Positions 8,520-18,356 are shown, numbered from the stretch's first letter. The stretch: DNA of 64,000 nucleotides from Nocardia tengchongensis (GCF_018362975.1 NZ_CP074371.1:2604001-2668000), one strand, 5' to 3'. Numbers and translations are program-made. The notes: generated by a model not told the origin, from the letters alone.

Positions 8520-8524
8520 GCGTT

Positions 8525-8754
8525 TCAGCGGTGACCGCCGGCATCTCCTCCATCGTGCCCGTTGCCCCTATCGCCCTCTTGGTTGTGATCATCGGGAAAT
8601 TCGTGCAATAGGGGTTGTTCACGTCGGGGTACGGGCACATCTGGGAATTGGGGTCCGTGCCTGAATCGTCTGGATCGGCGAGAGCCACCCCGCCTCCGAA
8701 CGTCACAGCAATCATGGCTGCGGCGAGCCCTGTAGCCGCACGCTTGGCTCTCAT
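8525..8754 (-). CDS. small secreted protein, with one apparent frameshift
   Basis: ATG 8754 begins MRAKRAATGLAAAMIAVTFG, then GGVALADPDDSG, a clear Sec signal peptide with cleavage after ALA. The mature part is short and has three Pro/Asn/Cys-rich stretches (MCPYPDVNNPYCTNF). Read as given, the frame runs on to 8458, through the ychF terminator. If one C is restored at the GGG run at 8596-8598 (plus strand), the protein ends in a hydrophilic Asp/Gly/His tail at 8525, for about 76 residues. The shorter version is preferred because it avoids the terminator. Function is unknown. Confidence 0.5.
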
Positions 8755-9199
8755 GGGGGCCTCCTCGCGTCGAGTCCTCGAAGCGTCCGTAACTCCGGAA
8801 GCTAGCCCACAGTTCGCTCGCAAACCATGGATGTTGCAGCACTGTGTTCCGGCGAGACCTGAACGAGACCCTCGACGGTGCACCGGGCGGTGACCAGGGG
8901 CGTAGTAATACCTTCCGGCGCATAGGTATTCGGGCCGGGGTGGGGTCGCGGGACGGTAGCGGACGGGCGGCTTGGAACCGGCTGAATGACACCGGTGAAA
9001 TGCCGGGCGCGACGCGCGGTAAAGCGCTCGAAATTTACATGCCGCCTGCGGCGCGGTGCGCTGGTGTTCCGCTATCGTTCATCCCACTATCCGATGCTGC
9101 TACTGGCGCGCCAGGGCTGGTTCGTCGATTCCGGAGTGGGTGGCCGGGGCGGCCAATGCCTGACGCGACCCCCGACCGTCTCCGAAAGATCGAGGGAAC
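8755..9199. other. intergenic stretch with no supported gene
   Basis: These 445 bases between the small secreted protein and the GNAT gene hold open frames on both strands, but none has a ribosome site and a protein-like sequence together. The sequence must hold the promoters of both flanking genes. No repeat or RNA was recognised. Confidence 0.5.
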
Positions 9200-9886
9200 G
9201 TGCCCGTACCCGTAACTCTGACCGGCCGTTTCGTACGGCTGGAACCCCTTGCGCCGCAGCATGCTTCGGGTCTCGTGGAGGCCGCGGCGGGGAATCGCGA
9301 CGATTATGCGTTCACGCCTGTCCCGCACGGTGCGGACGAGGCGCTGGAATACATCGCCCAGGCGCTGGCCGGGCATGCCTCGGGGACCTCGCTCGCCTTC
9401 GCCATCGTCGCCGTGGCCGGCGGGCGAGTGCTGGGGTCGACCCGGTTCACCCGCTTCGACTATTGGCAGGGGCCGGTGGTGTGGCCCCTGGTTCACGGCG
9501 CACCCAGCGACGATCCGCTGCTGGCGGTGCCCGACGCCGCCGAGATCGGGAACACCTGGCTGTCCCGGGAAGCACGCGGTTCGGGCATCAATCTGGAGTC
9601 CAAACTGCTGTTGCTGCAGCACGCCTTCGAGGTGTGGCGGGTCAGGCGCATCGCCATGCGCGCCGATGTCCGGAACCTGCGCTCCCGCATGGCGATCGAG
9701 CGACTCGGCGCCACCAGCGACGGGGTGCGGCGGGCGCATTCGCGCGGGCTCGACGGGGAGGTGCGCAGCACGGCCTTCTACTCGATCCTGGAGGAGGAGT
9801 GGCCGACCGTGCGGGCCACCATCGAAGGGCAGCTGGCGGCGCAGCCGTCCCGGCGCCGCACGCGCAGTCGGCTGGTCGGCGCGTAG
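9200..9886 (+). CDS. GNAT acetyltransferase, RimJ/RimL-like
   Basis: From GTG 9200, preceded by CGAGGGA, the protein has 228 residues. It opens with the family pattern VTLTGRFVRLEPLAPQHASG. The GNAT core includes GGRVLGSTRF, EIGNTWLSREARGSGINLES (acetyl-CoA-binding loop variant), LLQHAFE, RRIAMRADVRNLRSRMAIERLG and REGxxR-like LDGEVRSTAFYSILEEEW. This is the ribosomal-protein or small-molecule N-acetyltransferase group. The loop ARGSGINLES departs from the usual Q/RxxGxG/A pattern but keeps RGSG. Substrate is unknown. The gene stands alone. Confidence 0.8.
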   Translation: MPVPVTLTGRFVRLEPLAPQHASGLVEAAAGNRDDYAFTPVPHGADEALEYIAQALAGHASGTSLAFAIVAVAGGRVLGSTRFTRFDYWQGPVVWPLVHGAPSDDPLLAVPDAAEIGNTWLSREARGSGINLESKLLLLQHAFEVWRVRRIAMRADVRNLRSRMAIERLGATSDGVRRAHSRGLDGEVRSTAFYSILEEEWPTVRATIEGQLAAQPSRRRTRSRLVGA

Positions 9887-10088
9887 GCACTGCGTAGCCG
9901 CTCACACAGCACCGAACAACGATCGGATCGGCCGGAAGACCGGTCGGTCCGGTCGATGTTCGGCGACTATAATTCCGGGTGTTGCACTGGTCGGCGTCGA
10001 GGAAGACCTGTCCGAGTCTGGTGACTCGACGAGCCGGCACCATCTCGGATGACCAAGCCAGCAACCGTTCGCCCCGAAGGAGCGGCGC

Positions 10089-10631
10089 ATGCCCGACCCC
10101 ATGCGCACGAAAGTCTGCCTCGCCGACAGCCTGTCCGGATCCCCGGTCCTGAGCCTGTTCCTCGTCCCCGAACCCCGCGTCCCCGGCGCCGGTGTCCTGC
10201 ACCTGGTCGAGCAGACGACCCTCGCCGTGCGGACCCCGTTGTCCGCGACCCCGATTCCCCGCCCCAACCCGCATCTCATCGACTGGTTGCAGGAGCACGG
10301 CGCACCGAACATCCGGACCCGCTTCCGCGCCTTCGGCGAAGGCCAGCACGACCCGCACCGGGTGCACGTGGTGCTGCACGATCATTACATCGCCGCCCCC
10401 GAGCCCATCGGCCTGGACATGGACGATCCGGACGAGATGACGCGGCTCGCGCTGCTACCCGAGCACTGGCTGGGCCCGCGGCGCATCGACGACTTCCACG
10501 ACTACGCCGTGCGCGCCGCCATGCTCGCGGTGTACCGGCACTTCGGCGTGGACCGTCGCATCCCGCTCATGTACCACGGGTACGCCGAGCCCGAGGACGG
10601 CTGGTTCGAGATCCCGGCCGCGGAGGCCTGA
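10089..10631 (+). CDS. hypothetical protein, 180 residues
   Basis: ATG 10089 has an AAGGAG ribosome site at 10077-10082. The protein is soluble, with no signal or membrane segment. Notable segments are HLIDWLQEHGAPNIRTRFRA, VHVVLHDHYIAAP, LPEHWLGPRRIDDFHDYAVR and the Glu/Pro-rich end. A His/Asp-rich centre could bind metal, but no known motif is complete. It converges with the MmyB-domain gene, ending 9 bp from it. No family is recognised; it may be specific to Nocardia. Confidence 0.55.
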   Translation: MPDPMRTKVCLADSLSGSPVLSLFLVPEPRVPGAGVLHLVEQTTLAVRTPLSATPIPRPNPHLIDWLQEHGAPNIRTRFRAFGEGQHDPHRVHVVLHDHYIAAPEPIGLDMDDPDEMTRLALLPEHWLGPRRIDDFHDYAVRAAMLAVYRHFGVDRRIPLMYHGYAEPEDGWFEIPAAEA

Positions 10632-10639
10632 GCCCCCGG

Positions 10640-11176
10640 CTAGTCGAAGGGCACCACGGTCAGCAGCCACCACGGCCGCTGCGGTGAGCGGAACTCGAAG
10701 GTCTGCACGTACATCCGGCGTTCCTTGCGGCTCATCGGATCGTTCATCAGCACCGTGCGCTCATAGGGCGTGGCCGGGACGACCTCGGTGTCCCACAGCC
10801 GATCCCAGTCGGGGGAGCGGCGGGCCAGATTGACGATCTCCTCGACCCGCTCGGGCCGCAGCTCGGGGGCGGCGGCGCGGAACGCCGACACCATCACCTG
10901 CGCCTCGGCCTCCCAGTCGCCCAGCCGGTAGCGGGCCATGGGTTCGAGCAGGATGGCGGTCATCAGATTCGCGCCCGGACCGGTGCCGGGGAACAGCTTC
11001 CGGAAGGCATCGTTCGCGGCGACCACGTCGTAGCCGCCGTCGTGCAGGCAGGCCGGATGCGGGAGGCTGTGTAGCACCGCGAGATCGGCGTCGGGCGGCG
11101 GAGAGGGGTCGAACACCCTGAGCAGTGTGCGGGATAGCTCTTCGGAATGACTTCGTATCGAGTTAAGCCGAATCAC
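10640..11176 (-). CDS. MmyB-like ligand-binding domain protein lacking a HTH
   Basis: From GTG 11176 the product has 178 residues. After a short N-terminus the sequence follows the MmyB-like PAS-fold domain usually found after an XRE HTH: LPHPACLHDGGYDVVAANDAFRKLF, then NLMTAILLEPMARYRLGDWE, RPERVEEIVNLARRSPDWDRLWD and RMYVQTFEF near the end. The DNA-binding domain is absent. The gene is divergent from the giant BTAD regulator and shares an AT-rich promoter region with it. It could sense a ligand and act on a partner protein, but that is inference. Confidence 0.7.
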   Translation of the reverse strand: MIRLNSIRSHSEELSRTLLRVFDPSPPPDADLAVLHSLPHPACLHDGGYDVVAANDAFRKLFPGTGPGANLMTAILLEPMARYRLGDWEAEAQVMVSAFRAAAPELRPERVEEIVNLARRSPDWDRLWDTEVVPATPYERTVLMNDPMSRKERRMYVQTFEFRSPQRPWWLLTVVPFD

Positions 11177-11192
11177 AAGACTGGGTACTGTC

Positions 11193-11205
11193 GCAGAATT
11201 TCTGC
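11193..11205. promoter_or_regulatory. dyad between the MmyB-domain and BTAD genes
   Basis: GCAGAA-T-TTCTGC is a perfect inverted repeat in the 88-bp AT-richer gap between divergent starts 11176 and 11265. It is a candidate operator. Confidence 0.35.
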
Positions 11206-11264
11206 CATATTGAGAGCATCCTGTTTGGTTTTATTCGAAGTGGGTACGGGGGTCGGACACGGGT

Positions 11265-14200
11265 ATGGCGCTCATACGGATCGGGGTGCTGGGTCCGCTG
11301 CACATCAGCATCGATGGGCAGCGCGTGCCTCCAGGCGCGCCCATGCAGTGTGCCGTCCTGGGGCGACTCGTCGCCGCAGGTGGCCGGGTGGTGCCCACCG
11401 AACGGCTCATCGACGACCTCTGGCACGGCGACCCGCCCGCCAAAGCCGTTGCCGCGCTGCAGGTGTACATCCACAACCTGCGCCGCGTCTTCGAACCCGA
11501 CCGGCCGCGCCGGGCCCACTCGCGGGTCATCGTGTCCGAGTCGCACGGGTACGCGCTCAACCTCGAGCCGAACCAAGTCGATTCCTGGCTCTTCGAACAG
11601 CTGCTGCACGGCCACGAGGCCGCCATGCGCGATCCCGCCCGCCGGCCCGATCCGCTCGAACAGGTGCGGGTGCTGGACTCCGCGCTCGCCTGCTGGCACG
11701 GCGGGGCCTTCGAATCCTTCCCCGCCATGACCTGGGCCACCCAGGAAACCGCCCGGCTGCAGGCGTTGAAGCTGACCGCCGCCGAACTGCGCGCGCAGGC
11801 GGCACTGGAAATGAACCGGCCCGCCGAAGTGGTGCTGGCCTTGCGGCCCATCCTCGAGGAACATCCCGGACGCGAGGAATGCGCGCGACTGCTGGCCGTG
11901 GCCCAGTACCGATTGGGACAGTCGCTGGACGCGCTCGCCACCGTGCGCCGCAGCCGCGAATTCCTCACCCTCGAATTCGGCGTGGATCCCGGTCCCGGAC
12001 TGCGGGATCTGGAGACCGCCATCCTCACCCACTCGGTGGACACCGAGACCGTCGTCCCGGTCCCGGTCGTACGGCCCGCCGAACCCGAGCCCCTGCCCGC
12101 CCCGGAACCCCTGCTGGACAGCGGATATGCCAGCCAGCGCGACGCCGTGCTGGCCGCCGCCGAGGCCGCGGCCGCCGGGCACGTGCGCCTGGTCTGGCTC
12201 TCCGGTGAGGCCGGAGCCGGCAAGACCACCCTCGCCACCGCGATCACCACGCATCTGAACGAACGCGGCTGGGCCACCGTCTTCGGCCGCTGCCCCGAGG
12301 TGGACTCCGCACCGCCCGCCTGGTCCTGGGCCGAGGTGCTCACCGGCCTGGACGCCGCCGACCCCGAAACCTTCACCGCCGCCGACGCTTTCACCCTGGC
12401 CCGGCGGGTGGTTCGATCCTGCCGGGAACGCTCGGCGGGATCGCCGGTCGCCATCGTGCTCGAGGACGTGCACGGCGCCGACACCGCCACCCTGCAGGTG
12501 CTGCGGCAGGTGGTGAACTGGCTGCGCGACAGCCCGATCCTGATCGTGGCCACCCTGCGCGGCACCGAGGCCGGACCCGGCGTCCGCGACACCGCCGCCG
12601 CGCTGGCCCTGTTCACCGCCGACCGGATCGAACTCGACGGCCTCGACATGGCCGGCACCCGCCGGGCCGCGGCCGCAGCCGGACTCACCGCGCTCGACGA
12701 CCGCACCGTCGAACTGCTGCGCCGCCGCACCGGCGGCAACCCGCTGTTCGTGCGCGAACTCGCCAAACTGGTTGCCACCCAGGGCACCACCGACGCCCTG
12801 CCCGACAGCGTGCGCGACCTGCTCGGCCGCCGGATCGCGCAGCTCCCGCCGGGCGTGGTGGATCTGCTGCGCCACCTCGCGGTCTGGGGTGACAGCGACA
12901 TCGCCACCCTCGCCGCCTCCGCCGGACAGCCCGACGACACCGTCATCGACCTGATCGCCACCGCCGAATCGGCCCGCCTGCTGCGCACCGACCGTGCAGG
13001 ACGCGTCACCTTCGACCACGCGCTGGTCCGCGAAACCGTCTACTACGACCTGCCCGGCCTGCGCCGCACCCGCATGCACTGGGCCGCTTTCGAATACCTG
13101 CGCCGCGACCCGGACGCACCGTTCACCGAGCACCCCGCGGGACCGGACACGGGTTCCGGGCGACCGTCCGCCCAGCACCGCACCGACGGCGCGGGCTTCC
13201 CGATCGCGGAGGACCGGACCCTGTCCGCCCTGCGCGGCGCGGACGAGGTGGTCGCGGCACTGCTCGGAATGCCCCGCTACGCCAACGGATCCCGGATCGA
13301 CCGGACCCTGTCCGCGCTGCGTGGCGCCGACCAGGTCGCCGCCGCCCGCGACGCCCTGAACGGCCGCGGCCCGCAGGCCTACGCGCCCGCCAGGTCCGCC
13401 GCCTCGCTGCGGCTGGCCGACCTGTTCCGGGCCGGAATCAGCGGCGCCGCAGGAGAATCCGGCTCGACCGGCCGGGGCTACGGACGGTCGGCGATGGCCC
13501 TCCGCGGCGCCGGGGAAATCATGGCCGGAACCGCGGCCACCGGACTGAGCTCGGCCGCGACCGTCGGGGGCGTGGCCGAGCTCACCTCTCCGCCGGTGCC
13601 GCGCGGCCGGGACATCGACGCACTCGCCCATCACGCCGCGCTCGGCGCCGATACCGAAACCGCCACGGTGGCACTGCCCTACGTGCGCGCGGCGGCGCGG
13701 CGGTGCGTGGAACGACGGATGCGGGCCGACGCGGTCCGGCGGTGGCGATCGGTGCTGGCACTGCACGACCTGGCCGGGCACACCGAGCAGACCGCGACGC
13801 GCGCGGATCGGCTGGCCGTGCTGGAGGCCCGCCGCGAGCTGGTGGTGGCGCTGGCCTACGACGGACAGCACATCGCGGCCCGCGCCGCCCGCGCCCAAGC
13901 ACTGGAACTGGCCGAATCCCTCGGCGGGACAGCGGTGCTCGCGCACGCCGTCACCTGCTGGCCGACACCGCTGATCTGGTCGGTGCACGACTGGCACACC
14001 CCGGACCCTGGCCTGCGCGCACCGCTGCGCCTCGCCTCCGCCGATCCGGTCCAGCCGGTGCGCACCCGAGTCATGTTGCAGGTCACCGCCGTTTTCGATC
14101 GCGCCGTCGAGGATCCCTCCGCGGCCCGCGTGCTGGCCGCCACGGCCATGGCACTGGCCGAGCCGCTCGACGACCCGGACCTGCTGTGCACGGTCCTCAA

Positions 14201-15155
14201 CGCGCAGGCGTTCGCGGCGTTCGCGGCGGGCGGCTTCCTGCGCGCCCACGACCTGAAACGGTATGCCTCCCAGCTGCTGCGGATCTCCACCGAGGCCGAA
14301 CTCACCGAATTCCGCGCGCTCGCACACTATCTGCTGTTCCGCGCCACCCTCGCCGACGCCGACCTGGTGTCCGCCGCCGAGCACGCCGCCCAGGCGGGGG
14401 CGTACGCCACCGACGGGCAGCTGCGGCATCTGCTCGACGCCATCGCGCCCTTCGGCATGGTGCTGGAACTGTTGCGCGGCAACACCGATGAGGTGCTGCG
14501 CCTGCTCGACCAGGGGCGACCGGACCTGGACGACCTGGTCGCGCACTCCGGGGAGGGCGCGGCCGAACCGACCCGCGACGGCAACGCGCTGCACGTCGGC
14601 ATCGCCGTCTCGATCGGCTGGCTGCGCGAGGACATGTCCGAGTACCTGGTCGATCTGCGCGAACGCACCGCGATCAAACCCGAACTGTTCATCCACGGAT
14701 ACGCGCTGGCCCTGGTGCACGCGGGCCGCCCGGAGGAGGCCCGCCGCACCCTGGCCGCCGCGCCCCCGCTGGCCCCGCAGTTCTGGTCCACCTTCACCGG
14801 CGTGAAGGCCCGGCTCGCCATCGCCCTCGACGATCCGGTCGAGGCGCGCGAGATCTACGGGCAGCTGCTGCCCTACGCGGGCACCGTCTGCGGGCTGGAG
14901 ACCGGCGCCTCCGCGATGGGGCCGATGGACTTCGTCCTCGCCGAGCTGGCCACCTACCTCGGCGAACACGGACGGGCCGCCGCACACCGGGCCGCCGGGG
15001 CGGAGTTGCAGGCCCGGCTGCGGGCCGAACTGGCCGAACTCGCGTCCGCGGGCCTGGGCCTGATGCGGGCCGGGCGGCTCGGACCGATCCGGCGCCGGAT
15101 CGAACCGAACGCGCGGGCCGACGAAGGAACTTCACAGCCGTGTGAGACGTCCTAA
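11265..15155 (+). CDS. BTAD/AAA large transcriptional regulator (AfsR/SARP-like)
   Basis: The product has 1296 residues. Residues 5-95 form an OmpR-type winged helix (GPLHISIDGQRVPPGAPMQC, then PTERLIDDLWHGDPP). Residues 100-255 form the bacterial transcriptional activation domain, ending FGVDPGPGLRDLETAIL. An AAA/STAND ATPase follows, with Walker A SGEAGAGKTTLATAI near 312 and Walker B VAIVLEDVHGAD near 395, then a helical TPR-like region to the end. There is no C-terminal LuxR HTH. Between about 630 and 780 lies a low-homology insert with the repeated phrase RTLSALRGADxV. Such proteins often control secondary metabolism or stress genes. No biosynthetic cluster is adjacent. It is divergent from the MmyB-domain gene. 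Confidence 0.85.
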   Translation: MALIRIGVLGPLHISIDGQRVPPGAPMQCAVLGRLVAAGGRVVPTERLIDDLWHGDPPAKAVAALQVYIHNLRRVFEPDRPRRAHSRVIVSESHGYALNLEPNQVDSWLFEQLLHGHEAAMRDPARRPDPLEQVRVLDSALACWHGGAFESFPAMTWATQETARLQALKLTAAELRAQAALEMNRPAEVVLALRPILEEHPGREECARLLAVAQYRLGQSLDALATVRRSREFLTLEFGVDPGPGLRDLETAILTHSVDTETVVPVPVVRPAEPEPLPAPEPLLDSGYASQRDAVLAAAEAAAAGHVRLVWLSGEAGAGKTTLATAITTHLNERGWATVFGRCPEVDSAPPAWSWAEVLTGLDAADPETFTAADAFTLARRVVRSCRERSAGSPVAIVLEDVHGADTATLQVLRQVVNWLRDSPILIVATLRGTEAGPGVRDTAAALALFTADRIELDGLDMAGTRRAAAAAGLTALDDRTVELLRRRTGGNPLFVRELAKLVATQGTTDALPDSVRDLLGRRIAQLPPGVVDLLRHLAVWGDSDIATLAASAGQPDDTVIDLIATAESARLLRTDRAGRVTFDHALVRETVYYDLPGLRRTRMHWAAFEYLRRDPDAPFTEHPAGPDTGSGRPSAQHRTDGAGFPIAEDRTLSALRGADEVVAALLGMPRYANGSRIDRTLSALRGADQVAAARDALNGRGPQAYAPARSAASLRLADLFRAGISGAAGESGSTGRGYGRSAMALRGAGEIMAGTAATGLSSAATVGGVAELTSPPVPRGRDIDALAHHAALGADTETATVALPYVRAAARRCVERRMRADAVRRWRSVLALHDLAGHTEQTATRADRLAVLEARRELVVALAYDGQHIAARAARAQALELAESLGGTAVLAHAVTCWPTPLIWSVHDWHTPDPGLRAPLRLASADPVQPVRTRVMLQVTAVFDRAVEDPSAARVLAATAMALAEPLDDPDLLCTVLNAQAFAAFAAGGFLRAHDLKRYASQLLRISTEAELTEFRALAHYLLFRATLADADLVSAAEHAAQAGAYATDGQLRHLLDAIAPFGMVLELLRGNTDEVLRLLDQGRPDLDDLVAHSGEGAAEPTRDGNALHVGIAVSIGWLREDMSEYLVDLRERTAIKPELFIHGYALALVHAGRPEEARRTLAAAPPLAPQFWSTFTGVKARLAIALDDPVEAREIYGQLLPYAGTVCGLETGASAMGPMDFVLAELATYLGEHGRAAAHRAAGAELQARLRAELAELASAGLGLMRAGRLGPIRRRIEPNARADEGTSQPCETS

Positions 15156-15194
15156 CCTTCGAGGCCGATCGCCGGCCGGACGGGGGAGGGGCAC

Positions 15195-15895
15195 ATGACC
15201 ATCGAGGATCGGCACGCGCCGGACCGACGCCGCGAGCGCGCGGGGCGTCCCGCACGCGGGGTGACCTCACGCCGAGCGCTCGCCGCCGCCCTCGCGGCGG
15301 TAGTGATCGGGGCGCTCGCGGGGCGGGGGGAGTGGCCGGCGTGCGCTGGTGGCAGCACGCGCATCCGGGCGCGACGCCTTTCAGCGGTCCGCGCTCGCTG
15401 TCCGGCGGGCTGGTGCACGATTTTCCCGCCATCGATTCCACCGGCTTGACCGCCGCGCAGAACCGTGTGGTGGATGTCCTGCGACAACAATTCGACGAAC
15501 AGAGCGGGCGCGACAAATACTCCGAGGGTATTGCCGAACCGTGGTGCGCGGACTTCGTGAGCTGGGTCATGCGCGCCGCCGGACAACCGTTGCACAATCC
15601 GAATTCCGGATCTTGGCGTATACCGGGCGTTTACACGTTGGAGGAGTACTACCGGGGGCAACACCGTTTCGAGGAGGCGAACGGTGGATATCTCCCGCAT
15701 GTCGGGGATGTCGTGCTGTACTCCGATTCGAGTGTGTTCCATCAGCACACGAATATTGTGATCGCGGTGGATTCGGATACGATCACCACGGTGGGTGGCA
15801 ATGAAGCCGGTGAATCCGGTGGCGTCGCCATCCATGAATTCCGCCCATCCGGCACAACGGGGCTGGTCGGTTTCGGGCGATTGGGAACACGCTGA
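15195..15895 (+). CDS. exported CHAP-domain protein (peptidoglycan hydrolase-like), with one apparent frameshift
   Basis: ATG 15195 follows GGGAGGGG. The N-terminus is basic and Arg-rich, then a membrane or signal segment (RRALAAALAAVVIGALAG). The frame breaks at the G run in GGGCGGGGGG at 15321-15330. Adding one G joins it to VAGVRWWQHAHPG and the rest, for about 233 residues. The CHAP core has the catalytic Cys in GIAEPWCADFVSWVMRAAG and the His in FHQHTNIVIAVDSDTI, followed by a Gly-Asn turn (TTVGGNEAG). CHAP proteins are cysteine amidases or endopeptidases that cut cell-wall peptide. The target here is inferred to be the organism's own wall. Confidence 0.75.
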
Positions 15896-16051
15896 TTCCA
15901 CATTCTGGAAACACGCGGGGCGGGGTGTACATCTGAGCGCACCTTCCGCCTACGATGGGTTTCGGCGGCGCCCGGCAGCGTCGCCGATCGATCCCTGTCC
16001 TGCTGCCCCCTCATCGGCAGGACAGGGGTCCCCGCCCGACGAAAGAGCTGG

Positions 16052-17271
16052 ATGACGTTGTCCGACGCACCGACCTGGATCGATTACGCCGAATTCGGCG
16101 AACGTTTCGTGGCGGCGGCGGTGACGGAATCCCGGATCGAATCCGCGGTCTCCAGCGTGGCGGGGCAGGGCATCACCATCGGCCCGTTCGGCATCGGGCC
16201 CGCCGGACTGGCCCGCTTCGTCGCCAAGGGCAGCATCGGCAAACCCACCGTCATCCGGCGCGCGCCGCACGTGCACTTCGACGTCATGCTGCCGGTCACC
16301 CTGCGGGTCGACGTCACCCTCGGCGGACAGCGACTGCGGCTGGAAGCGGTCGTGGAGATCGACCTCACCATGCACGCGCGCACCGCCGATCCGCTGCTCA
16401 TCGTCATCGACATTCCCCGGTCACCGGCCGCGACGTCAGCTTCGTGATGCGCGCGCAGGCCATCGGCTCGGCCTGGGAAGTCCTGCTCAACCCGATCGCC
16501 CAGCTGGTGCAGCGCGAGGTCGCCAACCGCATCAACGCGATCCTGGCCGACCCGGACTCGCAGCGCGGCCGCACCTTCGACGTGCAGGCCATCCTCGACG
16601 GCACCCGCTCGCAATACAAGGGCCGGACCACCCACGAATGGATCGGCTACGACGAGTTCGGGCACCGGTTCTTCGACCTGATCGTCACCGCGGATCGGGT
16701 GCGGCAGGTGGTGGAGTCCATGGCCGGCAAACCCATCGAGGTCGGTCCGCTGCGTACCGGGCCGGGCAACAAGGCCGAGGTCTGGGTGCAGGGCAGCGTG
16801 CGGCTCCCCAAGGTGGCTCCGGCCGCAGCGGTGGCCGTGGCCCCGGTGCCCGTGCCGCGGATCGCCGAGTTGCCCAGGGCCGCAGCCGAATCCGCGGTCG
16901 CCACCGCGGTGGCGGCGGAGGTGCACGATCCCGCGCTGGTGCGTTTCGATCTCACCATTCCGGTGAGCCTGGAGATCAGCGTCGACGTGCTGAAGACCAA
17001 CCGCTACAAGGCCGAGGTGCAGGTGCCCGTGGCGCTCACCGCACGTGCCGCCGAACCGTTGCTGATCATCATCGACGCCGCCCCGCCGCGGGCCCGCGAC
17101 ATCGATCTGGAGATGACGGCCGAGGGCTGGCGGGCAGCCGCCCTGGGCAAGCTGGCGGGCATGCGCAAGCAGATCGCCGCGCAGGTGGCGGCGGTCGTCC
17201 GGGCCGAGGTGGCGGACGTGTCGCGCCGCACCATCGATGTCGGCGCGCGGCTGAACGCCACCCGCGTCTGA
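16052..17271 (+). CDS. two-repeat hypothetical protein, with one apparent frameshift
   Basis: ATG 16052 follows a GAAAGAG site. The given sequence breaks at CATTCCCCGG (16411-16420). One more C joins both parts into about 406 residues. The protein is a tandem duplication: TWIDYAEFGERFVAAAVTES near residue 8 corresponds to EWIGYDEFGHRFFDLIVTAD near 195, and both halves continue with I(E/T)xGPxxxGP and DPLLIVIDIPP / EPLLIIIDAAPP. The match of IDIPPVTGRDV with IDAAPPRARDI across the repair site supports the frame correction. Each half is beta-rich with a helical end. No signal peptide. Function is unknown; related proteins occur in Nocardia and Rhodococcus. Confidence 0.7.
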
Positions 17272-17560
17272 CCCTCTCGGGCGCCCACCGAATTCATAGC
17301 TATTTGTTCGCTGTCGGCCGGTCGGTGCCGGGTTTTCTATCGCTGTGACATATGGTGCCGATGTGCTCGATGAGTCTGGCGATTCCAATGTGAATATGGT
17401 GAAATGAGGGCACGTTCAGGGGCTCCCGGCGCGCAGATGATCTTGTTGTCATCGGGGAAGGTGCGCCGGGTACGCCGCGGGTGGATCGAACCGATCCAGA
17501 GCCAGACTCCTCCAGCACTCGATCGGAAAGTTCGACCAGCGAGTGTGTGAAGGAGCCGTG

Positions 17561-18286
17561 ATGCGTTCTGCCCATGTCAATCGACGGAATTTCCTCTCCG
17601 GGGCATCGGCCCTGGCCGCCGGAATCACCGCCGGACTGAGCCTGCCGCCCGCCACCGCCGCCGCCAAGGAATCGCTCGGCACCCTGCTCGACTACGCCGG
17701 CGGCGTCCCGACGGCCCAATCCATCAGCGACGACGGACATCTCGGCGTCATCCGCTACGTCTCCGACCGGCGGCCCGGCGCGGAATGGATGGAAGGCAAA
17801 CCCCTGCTCGCCCGCGAGGTCGACGCGCTGCGGGCCGCCGGACTGTCGGTAGTGTCCTGCTACCAGTTCGGCAAGGGCCCGACCGCCGACTGGCGCGGCG
17901 GCTACGCGGCCGGATTGAAGCACGCCGCACGGGGATTGGTGCTGCACAAGGCCGCGGGCGGCCCCGACGGTGCACCCATCTACGCCTCCATCGACGACAA
18001 CCCCAGCGACGAGGACTTCGAATCGATGATCGAGCCCTACCTGCGCGGGTGGGAAACCGTCATCGGGCACGGCCGCACCGGCGTGTACGCCAACTCGCCG
18101 ACCATCGACAACATCCGCGACGCGGGCCTGGGTTCGTTCTTCTGGCAGCACAATTGGGGCACCCCGAAGGGTTTCGTGCACCCCGCCGCCACCCTGCACC
18201 AGTTCGAGATCGACAAGCGCGAGGTCGGCGGCATCTCGGTGGACGTCAACTCCGTACTGGCCCCGCAATACGGCCAGTGGTGGTGA
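17561..18286 (+). CDS. Tat-exported glycoside hydrolase-like protein (Rv2525c/DUF1906 family)
   Basis: ATG 17561 is 5 bp after an AAGGAG site at 17550-17555 (an earlier GTG-type start is unnecessary). The N-terminus VNRRNFLSGASALAAGITAG is a twin-arginine signal, with cleavage near ATAAA. The rest matches the DUF1906 glycoside-hydrolase-like fold: TLLDYAGGVPTAQSISDDGH, GVIRYVSDRRP, EVDALRAAGLSVVSCYQFGK, APIYASIDDNPSDEDFESMI, GRTGVYANSPTIDNI and SFFWQHNWG. Mycobacterial Rv2525c is a Tat substrate linked to cell-wall remodelling. A similar extracytoplasmic role is inferred. The length (241) equals the family's usual length. Confidence 0.85.
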   Translation: MRSAHVNRRNFLSGASALAAGITAGLSLPPATAAAKESLGTLLDYAGGVPTAQSISDDGHLGVIRYVSDRRPGAEWMEGKPLLAREVDALRAAGLSVVSCYQFGKGPTADWRGGYAAGLKHAARGLVLHKAAGGPDGAPIYASIDDNPSDEDFESMIEPYLRGWETVIGHGRTGVYANSPTIDNIRDAGLGSFFWQHNWGTPKGFVHPAATLHQFEIDKREVGGISVDVNSVLAPQYGQWW

Positions 18287-18306
18287 TACCCAACTCTCGG
18301 AGCTCT

Positions 18307-18337
18307 CGTGTCCCGCTGCCGTCGGCAGCGGGACACG
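18307..18337 (+). terminator. hairpin terminator after the DUF1906 gene
   Basis: A perfect 14-bp stem (CGTGTCCCGCTGCC with its complement) closes a 3-nt loop between two convergent genes. No long U run follows, so it may act in both directions or depend on Rho. Confidence 0.55.
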
Positions 18338-18356
18338 AATATGAACAGGGAATGGG

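Noticed and set aside
11163..14987. 1274-codon open frame on the minus strand
   Set aside because: It is the antisense of the BTAD regulator in very GC-rich DNA; composition is Gly/Arg/His heavy with no family motif or ribosome site.
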